In this document: positions 13,894 to 18,790 of the stretch, piece by piece | Numbering within the stretch: position 1 is the stretch's first letter | Layout: each line of letters opens with the position of its first letter | NCBI GenBank assembly: GCA_030600865.1 | Contig: JAUVUS010000003.1 | Span: forward strand, 1 to 18,790 | Origin: Bacteroidales bacterium | GTDB taxonomy: Bacteria; Bacteroidota; Bacteroidia; Bacteroidales; UBA12077 | DNA: 18,790 nt | Direction: 5' to 3' | The notes under the pieces: model-generated | Told to the model about the DNA's origin: nothing | What the model saw: the letters and a program-made list of their open reading frames with translations, nothing else | Databases searched by the model: none | Position numbers and translations under genes: made by a program

Positions 13894-14829
13894 TTATTTT
13901 TTTAATTGATAAAATATTCCCCGTTCCTGTCGGTAGGTTTCGATTTTGTTTTCAGAGTCAAGTACATCGAGATATTTATTAATTTCGTTTACGTGAAGAC
14001 CTAATATTTTTTCAAGATCTTCCAAAGTACATGGACGGCGCGAAATTGTTTCCATAATAGCATTCTCGGTATCTTTCCGAAACGATTTATTGTCTTTTCT
14101 GATTGCGGATGAAGCAATTATTTCAACATTATTTATGTTCCAGAAATCAATAATATTCTGTAATTCAATTCTACTGGCAGCTCTGATTTTATCAATAACA
14201 CCTGGCCGGTCGAGTGTATTTAGCTGAACTTTTTCAGGTTTGATTTTTAAAATAGCTTCTTTTAGAAGTTTAAGGTTTTCTAAATCATCATTAAATCCTG
14301 GTAAAATCATTATTTCCAGCCAAATTGTACCTTTAAATTCTTTACTGAAATCAGTTAATCCCTGAATGTAATCATCGATATTCAAATTCTTTGAAGGACG
14401 ATCGATTTTTTTGAAAGCACTACTTGTTGCAGCATCAAGTGATGGTAAAATAAGATCGGCCTGTAATAATTCTTGCCTTACGTCAGTTTTACTTAACAAA
14501 CTGCCATTTGTTAGTACGGCTACAGGTATCTCGGAATAATTAGTTTTTAAATAATCTATAACCTTGCCAATATGAATATTTAATGTAGGTTCTCCTGCAC
14601 CTGAAAAAGTAATATAATCAGGATTGTCATTTTTTTTAAAAAAGTCAGTTAGTTCACTGATTATTTCGTTAAACGAAACATATTCTTTTCTTTCTGTTGT
14701 TAAATTATTTGTTGCACCACATTCGCAATAAATGCAGTTTAGGGAACAAACTTTATGAGGTACTAAATCAACTCCTAATGACATACCAAGTCTTCGCGAT
14801 GGTACTGGGCCAAATAAATGCTTATACAT
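13894..14829 (-). CDS. Radical SAM protein (COG0731 type) with C-terminal winged-helix-like domain
   Basis: The 311-residue protein begins FGPVPSRRLGMSLGVDLVP, typical of COG0731 radical SAM proteins. The cluster motif is CSLNCIYC (28-35), with Cys28, Cys32 and Cys35 holding the 4Fe-4S that cleaves SAM. Further landmarks are FSGAGEPTLN (75-84), VAVLTNGSLL (103-112) and LPSLDAATSSAFKKIDRP (128-145). The segment 257-311 (IMETISRRPCTLEDLEKILG, later GIFYQLKK) looks like a winged-helix domain and may bind nucleic acid. Members of this group are related to the barrel of Tyw1 but lack its flavodoxin part; their substrates are mostly unknown. It is the first gene of a two-gene minus-strand unit, with promoter boxes in the divergent intergenic region. 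Confidence 0.88.
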   Translation of the reverse strand: MYKHLFGPVPSRRLGMSLGVDLVPHKVCSLNCIYCECGATNNLTTERKEYVSFNEIISELTDFFKKNDNPDYITFSGAGEPTLNIHIGKVIDYLKTNYSEIPVAVLTNGSLLSKTDVRQELLQADLILPSLDAATSSAFKKIDRPSKNLNIDDYIQGLTDFSKEFKGTIWLEIMILPGFNDDLENLKLLKEAILKIKPEKVQLNTLDRPGVIDKIRAASRIELQNIIDFWNINNVEIIASSAIRKDNKSFRKDTENAIMETISRRPCTLEDLEKILGLHVNEINKYLDVLDSENKIETYRQERGIFYQLKK

Positions 14830-14854
14830 TTTAAATATTAATTATTATTTTTAG

Positions 14855-14899
14855 CAAAATTAATCAAACAGAATAATTTTAACAGTAAATTCAAAAGTA
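14855..14899 (-). promoter_or_regulatory. Candidate Bacteroidota -7 boxes for the radical SAM gene
   Basis: On the minus strand, TAATTTTG (14855-14862) and TACTTTTG (14892-14899) both match TAnnTTTG exactly. They lie 26 and 63 bp before the ATG at 14829. No strong -33 TTG was found at ideal spacing. The region is shared with the divergent NTF2-like gene. Confidence 0.4.
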
Positions 14900-14933
14900 T
14901 AATTCAGAAATTTGTTTTTTAGATTAAATTAAG

Positions 14934-15323
14934 ATGATATCCGACATGAGTAATGATAATTCATATAAAGAAATTGCACTGAGTGTATTTGAGACAATGA
15001 ATACAAGTAACTTTTCTGAGTTTGAGAAAAATGCTGCCGGCGATTTAAACTTTGATTTTCCGGGAGCCGATAGAGTAGAAGGTGTTAAGCGGGTAATTCT
15101 TTTTTTTAAAATATTACTTAGAAAATACAACAAGCTGACTTTTACAGTTTCGGATGTTATTGTTGAAAATAAAAAAGTATGCGTTGTATGGACAAACGAG
15201 GGTGAAGAGAAAGATGGGAAGCCATATAAGAATAGTGGAATAACTTTATTTCATTTTACTGATGATAAGGTATCTTTTATTAGTGATTATTTTAAAGACA
15301 CTTCATTTATAAACTCCAAATAG
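14934..15323 (+). CDS. NTF2-like/SnoaL-like small protein
   Basis: The 129-residue protein matches the NTF2-like/SnoaL fold: an initial helix pair (IALSVFETMNTSNFSEFEKN), FDFPGADRVEGVKRVILFFKI with the strand-helix turn near 37-57, and the sheet part FTVSDVIVENKKVCVVWTNE followed by SGITLFHFTDDKVSFISDYF. Such proteins are isomerases, dehydratases or ligand binders; the active-site set cannot be judged by eye. An in-frame ATG at 14946 (MSNDNS) is a likely alternative start. It lies 6 bp before the flavin reductase gene, so the two probably form an operon and may act on one small substrate. Confidence 0.7.
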   Translation: MISDMSNDNSYKEIALSVFETMNTSNFSEFEKNAAGDLNFDFPGADRVEGVKRVILFFKILLRKYNKLTFTVSDVIVENKKVCVVWTNEGEEKDGKPYKNSGITLFHFTDDKVSFISDYFKDTSFINSK

Positions 15324-15329
15324 ATTCAA

Positions 15330-15989
15330 ATGAAAAAAGTATTGGTGTTAGACGGAAGTACCAGAAAACTGGGAAATACATCTGTTTTGTTGCAACATTT
15401 TATTGATGGAGCAAAAAATAATACAGGAAATATTGAGCAAGTTCAGGCAAAGGATATTGAAATTAAGTATTGTAATGGTTGTTTACGTTGTAATTTAATA
15501 AAGCGTTGTTCAATTAGAGATGATGATTGGGCCGATTTAAGTCAAAAAATTGATGAAGCAGATGTTTTGGTCTTTGCATCACCAATATATTTTCATTATG
15601 TAACTGCTCCATTAAAAAATATTATAGATAGGTTTAGGTCTTTTGTTCATGTTCAGATTACAGAAACCGGTTTAATTCATACTCCTTTTAAGGAATGGAA
15701 TAAAGATTTTGTATTATTACTCTCAATGGGGTCTTCGGATGATTCTGATGCCAAACCGGTAATTGATTTGTTTGAATATATGAAAGAGGTATTAGGCGAT
15801 AAAAACAGGTTGCATGTGATTAAAGCAACGCGTTTGGCAGTAATAAAACAAGTGCAAAAGACTGAAGAGGAGCTTAAGGAATTATATCCAAAACTGAAAT
15901 TGGATGAAAGTCTGGCAGAAGCAGATTTTATAAAAAACCAGGAGATATTGAAAGAATGTTTTGATTTAGGGAAGAATCTAACAAAGTAA
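15330..15989 (+). CDS. NAD(P)H-dependent flavin oxidoreductase (flavodoxin-like fold) with Cys cluster
   Basis: The 219-residue protein has the FMN phosphate loop LDGSTRKLGNTSVL (7-20) and the SPIYFHYVTAPLKNIIDRF motif (84-102), both standard for NADPH-dependent FMN reductases and iron-sulfur flavoproteins. Between them is CNGCLRCNLIKRC (48-60), with Cys48, Cys51, Cys54 and Cys60. This is the cysteine pattern of the ISF subgroup, which can bind a 4Fe-4S cluster. The enzyme should be cytoplasmic and reduce a quinone, nitro compound or other acceptor. It ends only 3 bp before the stop of a convergent gene, leaving no room for separate terminators. Confidence 0.85.
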   Translation: MKKVLVLDGSTRKLGNTSVLLQHFIDGAKNNTGNIEQVQAKDIEIKYCNGCLRCNLIKRCSIRDDDWADLSQKIDEADVLVFASPIYFHYVTAPLKNIIDRFRSFVHVQITETGLIHTPFKEWNKDFVLLLSMGSSDDSDAKPVIDLFEYMKEVLGDKNRLHVIKATRLAVIKQVQKTEEELKELYPKLKLDESLAEADFIKNQEILKECFDLGKNLTK

Positions 15990-15992
15990 ATT

Positions 15993-16511
15993 TTAATAAT
16001 TCAACAGTTCTAAATAAGGATCTCCTTTTATCCCAAGTAATTTTGCAAAAGCAGGTTCTGTTTTATAAGCTTGTTTTTTCAGTTTTATGATTTGTTTTCG
16101 GAATGATTCTCCTTTTTCTTGTAAAATTTTATATTCAATCAACATGTGTAGATATGCTTCTTGTTGGTTAATAGGGCGGTCTTGTCCAAATATTTCTATT
16201 ATAAAATTTTTAGATGTAAATCGAACAATAATTGTTTTATGATTTCTGATTATCTTGTTGAGTATCTCGAAATTATTTTGTTTGCCAAAACTTTTAATGA
16301 GAATTTTTTTAAATTCGTTCAAATCTTTACAAAAGCATATTATATCTAAATCACTATTATCAATATCAATTTTAATTGGAATAGTCCCTGTTAAAACAGG
16401 GGTAAAGGGTCTTAATATTTCAAAGATTTTTAAATCAGTTAAAGTAATGAAGGCTTTTTTTTGCTTTGTATTACCCTCTTTTAAATATGAAATATCTTTA
16501 AAATTTATCAT
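15993..16511 (-). CDS. DUF4269 nucleotidyltransferase-like protein
   Basis: The 172-residue protein matches DUF4269: FTPVLTGTIPIKIDIDNSDLDIIC in parts, with TGTIPI (41-46) and DIDNSDLDIIC (49-59). This is the GS-like loop and double-Asp strand of polymerase-beta-type nucleotidyltransferases (Asp54, Asp56). Later IIEIFGQDRPINQQEAYLHMLIEY contains the QxAYxHMLIE segment typical of this DUF, and the end FAKLLGIKGDPYLELL is also characteristic. The catalytic-like acids remain, but no substrate is known. It is the downstream gene of a pair with the membrane protein upstream (58-bp gap). Confidence 0.8.
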   Translation of the reverse strand: MINFKDISYLKEGNTKQKKAFITLTDLKIFEILRPFTPVLTGTIPIKIDIDNSDLDIICFCKDLNEFKKILIKSFGKQNNFEILNKIIRNHKTIIVRFTSKNFIIEIFGQDRPINQQEAYLHMLIEYKILQEKGESFRKQIIKLKKQAYKTEPAFAKLLGIKGDPYLELLNY

Positions 16512-16569
16512 ATAGCAATAATAAACTTATATTCCATTAATAAGTAATTTGAAAAAATCATTTAATATT

Positions 16570-17385
16570 CTAAATGGATTTAAGGTTGTCTTCAAATTTC
16601 TGTGAATGATAACTAAGATCAAATTCTGGGTTTTCTACAATTGCTCCATTCGTATAATCAAAATAACCTTTAATAAATTGTTTTGGAAAGATGTAAATCT
16701 CATCCCCATTTTCATCAGTGTACGGAGGAGTTTCAGTTAAAATTTGTTCAACTGCTGTATTTTTTGCTTTATGTTTACTTAATTCGTCAGAATAGTGATT
16801 GTAAGTATCTTTTGAAATACGAATTGCAATAACATAATGCCCATATTGTTTATGTTCGTGATGCCTGTGTATAAGATATAATTCATCATTATAAATATAT
16901 TCAGCAGTTTTGTAAAAAGAGTTAACAAATTTAAATCCTTCTTTAAGTATTGTATTTGCAATCTTTTCTGATGCTGTATAATGTAAAAAAAGTTTTATAT
17001 TTTCATCATTCTCAAAAAGAAAATTTCTGATTTTTTTATCAAGTAATTTATCTTTAGTTACAGCTCTGGAAAATTCAGGATTTTTTAAGTTTTCCAGAAA
17101 TCGTATAATATCCTTTTTGTCTAATTTGCTATCTGGTCTTTCAACTTTATCATAAAAAGATTTTAGAAGATTATTCTTTTTTGCAAGCTGTAACTGTATA
17201 TGAATAATATAAATAAACAGAATGAAAATTAAAATAAACTCTCCTGAGATACTAAAACTAAAATCCGTAATAAGACTGATTATATTCATTATTATAAAAA
17301 TTATAATGAATAAAGATATTGAAAACAAAGGATTAAATGAAGAATTAGATATTAAATTTTTTCGATACAGAAATAATTGTATCAA
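16570..17385 (-). CDS. Unrecognised membrane protein with two N-terminal helices and a soluble C-terminal domain
   Basis: The 271-residue protein has helices at about 20-41 and 48-67, then a cytoplasmic domain. From residue 132 it reads LFLHYTASEKIANTILKEGF (132-151), IYNDELYLIHRHHEHKQYGHYVIAIRIS (164-191, parts EYIYNDELY and GHYVIAIRIS) and DEIYIFPKQFIKGYFDY (228-244). The HYT...ILKEGF opening recalls families such as ADP-ribosyltransferase-like or DUF2971-like proteins, but no full active site can be assigned. The frame starts at TTG (17385), just after a stop codon. The first ATG is residue 33 (17289) and would remove most of helix 1. A hairpin upstream belongs to nhaA. I do not recognise the family. 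Confidence 0.5.
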   Translation of the reverse strand: MIQLFLYRKNLISNSSFNPLFSISLFIIIFIIMNIISLITDFSFSISGEFILIFILFIYIIHIQLQLAKKNNLLKSFYDKVERPDSKLDKKDIIRFLENLKNPEFSRAVTKDKLLDKKIRNFLFENDENIKLFLHYTASEKIANTILKEGFKFVNSFYKTAEYIYNDELYLIHRHHEHKQYGHYVIAIRISKDTYNHYSDELSKHKAKNTAVEQILTETPPYTDENGDEIYIFPKQFIKGYFDYTNGAIVENPEFDLSYHSQKFEDNLKSI

Positions 17386-17469
17386 AACTTATTATTTTTT
17401 CTTTTCAATATAATCACTAAACCCTTATTTGTCTAAATTTATTTAAGTAAAATTATAATTGTAAGTATA

Positions 17470-17503
17470 TAAAAATAAACGCCTTGAACAATTTCAAGGC
17501 GTT
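17470..17503 (-). terminator. Rho-independent terminator of nhaA
   Basis: AACGCCTTGAA (17478-17488) and TTCAAGGCGTT (17493-17503) form a perfect 11-bp stem with a 4-base loop. On the minus strand it is followed by a T-rich run, and it lies 31 bp after the nhaA stop. Confidence 0.88.
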
Positions 17504-17533
17504 AGAATATTTAGATATTTATTTAATTAAATG

Positions 17534-18790
17534 CTATTCTTTCGGAAGTATAAGTTTCAAATAAACATATCCTAATATTGCTGCTATGAGCGATCCCATT
17601 AAAATTCCAAGTTTAGCTTGATTTTCTGCAATACCTCTTAAAAGACCAATATTCTCATAGGCTAAATTGCTTATAAATAATGACATGGTAAATCCGATAC
17701 CTCCTAACATTGCTGCCCCGAGAATATGTTTCCAATTAATACTATTAGGTAAAGCAGATAAGCCCAACTTAACAGTTAAGAATGAGAATAAGAATATACC
17801 TATTATTTTACCAAAAATTAAACTTCCACTAATACCTAGAGTTAATGTATTTAAAGAATCAAGACCTGCACCTTTTAGTACGACTCCTGCATTAGCAAAA
17901 GCAAATAATGGCATTACAATGTAGGTTACAAATCCATGCAAATTATGTTCTAATTGCTGTAAAGGACTTTGTATTTTAAAAATTTGTGATTGCATATTAT
18001 CTATTGATGCAAGTTGTGAATGCTGTAGAGCAACATTGTCTGTGCAGGGATTATTTTCAAAATCGACAAGATTCCGTTTCATTCTAAATGTAAAATCTCC
18101 ACAATCAATTTTACGTGCAGAAGGTATTGAAAATGCAATTAAAACTCCGGCAATAGTTGGATGTATTCCCGATTTTAGGAATAAGAACCAAATTATCCAG
18201 CCAATAATCATGTAAAAAGGAATATATCTGATTCTTAATTTATTTAATAAAAATAGAACAGCAAGTAGACCTAGAGCAATGAATAATAAACTCCAATGTA
18301 TTTCTGCGCTGTAAAATACTGCAATTACTATAATAGCACCAATATCATCGACAATGGCAAATGCAACTAAAAATACTTTTAAGGCTAATGGAACACGTTT
18401 ACCTAATAAACTCAAAATACCAAGAGAAAAGGCAATGTCGGTTGCCATAGGAATACCCCAACCTTCCTTTCCTAAACCATCTCCAACAAATAATAAGAAT
18501 AAACCTGCAGGAACAAGCATTCCACCCACTGCAGCAATAATTGGTAAAGCAGCTTTTTTGGGCGATGAAAGTTCTCCAACAAGTAATTCTCTTTTGATTT
18601 CTAATCCTACAAGGAAGAAGAAAACTGCCATTAAACCATCATTTATCCATAGAATAATTGGTTTTGTTAAGTTAAAATGTTCAGATCCTAATGTGAAATT
18701 TTCTTTCCATAAAGATTCATATGAACTAGCCCATCCGGAGTTAGCAATAATTAGTGCTAAAATTGTTGCTATAATTAATAATATACCTCC
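17534..18790 (-). CDS. nhaA: Na+/H+ antiporter NhaA, N-terminus cut by window edge
   Basis: The frame stays open to the window end, giving 418 residues from GGILLIIATILALIIANSGW; the ATG at 18631 is internal (INDGLMAVFFFLVGLEIKRE is continuous NhaA sequence). Key residues are visible: PMATDIAF with the Asp equal to E. coli Asp133, and FAIVDDIGAI with the pair equal to Asp163/Asp164 that bind Na+ and H+. It also has the discontinuous helix region and the end MLGGIGFTMSLFISNLAYEN. NhaA exchanges Na+ or Li+ out for protons in at the inner membrane, giving salt and alkaline tolerance. A long hydrophilic loop (about residues 225-270) is normal for Bacteroidota NhaA. The start and promoter lie outside the window. 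Confidence 0.95.
   Translation of the reverse strand, partial: GGILLIIATILALIIANSGWASSYESLWKENFTLGSEHFNLTKPIILWINDGLMAVFFFLVGLEIKRELLVGELSSPKKAALPIIAAVGGMLVPAGLFLLFVGDGLGKEGWGIPMATDIAFSLGILSLLGKRVPLALKVFLVAFAIVDDIGAIIVIAVFYSAEIHWSLLFIALGLLAVLFLLNKLRIRYIPFYMIIGWIIWFLFLKSGIHPTIAGVLIAFSIPSARKIDCGDFTFRMKRNLVDFENNPCTDNVALQHSQLASIDNMQSQIFKIQSPLQQLEHNLHGFVTYIVMPLFAFANAGVVLKGAGLDSLNTLTLGISGSLIFGKIIGIFLFSFLTVKLGLSALPNSINWKHILGAAMLGGIGFTMSLFISNLAYENIGLLRGIAENQAKLGILMGSLIAAILGYVYLKLILPKE

Noticed and set aside
17222..17413. Small plus-strand frame opposite the two-TM membrane protein
   Set aside because: No ribosome site and no family features; it lies antisense to hydrophobic codons of the minus-strand gene.

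Overview
The window looks like a chromosomal stretch from an AT-rich member of the Bacteroidota, probably an anaerobic or facultative marine or sediment type. Reasons: low GC by eye, start codons preceded by A-rich leaders rather than Shine-Dalgarno sites for nearly all genes, a few exact TAnnTTTG promoter boxes, and protein families common in anaerobic Bacteroidota (old-yellow-enzyme-type flavin oxidoreductase, COG0731 radical SAM, DUF4405, DUF4269, CGGC). No rRNA, tRNA, CRISPR array, transposase or phage gene was seen.

Region 1 (1-5516, + strand) is one tight operon of nine genes with gaps of -1 to 27 bp. Its members are the C-terminal part of an NADH:flavin oxidoreductase (cut by the window edge), a free-standing archaeal-type threonyl-tRNA synthetase editing domain, a class I SAM methyltransferase, two tandem NifX/NifB-C-like cofactor-binding proteins, a metallo-beta-lactamase-fold hydrolase, a DUF89/ARMT1-like phosphatase, a DUF4405 membrane protein with likely haem histidines, and a CGGC-domain protein. 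No nitrogenase genes are present. The set suggests handling of a metal-sulfur cofactor or toxic metal linked to membrane redox, with an unassigned pathway. It is the best candidate here for an undescribed system.

Region 2 (5517-7070) holds a YbaK-type aminoacyl-tRNA deacylase (+), with a perfect Shine-Dalgarno site and a clear terminator, and an AlkD-like DNA alkylation repair protein (-).

Region 3 (7071-13058) is a TetR-led operon: regulator, outer-membrane barrel candidate, LolD/MacB-like ATPase, two FtsX-type permeases and a LolA-like periplasmic carrier. It reads as a private Lol-like system for moving a lipid, lipoprotein or hydrophobic cargo towards the outer membrane. Two short repeats have inserted, one in frame inside the first permease gene and one before the LolA-like gene. 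A bidirectional terminator closes the operon.

Region 4 (13057-15989) holds a minus-strand pair (radical SAM protein, then a divergent U32-like protein with a four-cysteine set). A divergent plus-strand pair follows (NTF2-like protein and an FMN-dependent oxidoreductase with a cysteine cluster).

Region 5 (15993-18790, - strand) holds a DUF4269 nucleotidyltransferase-like protein, an unrecognised two-TM membrane protein with a soluble C-terminal domain, and an Na+/H+ antiporter NhaA whose N-terminus runs off the window.
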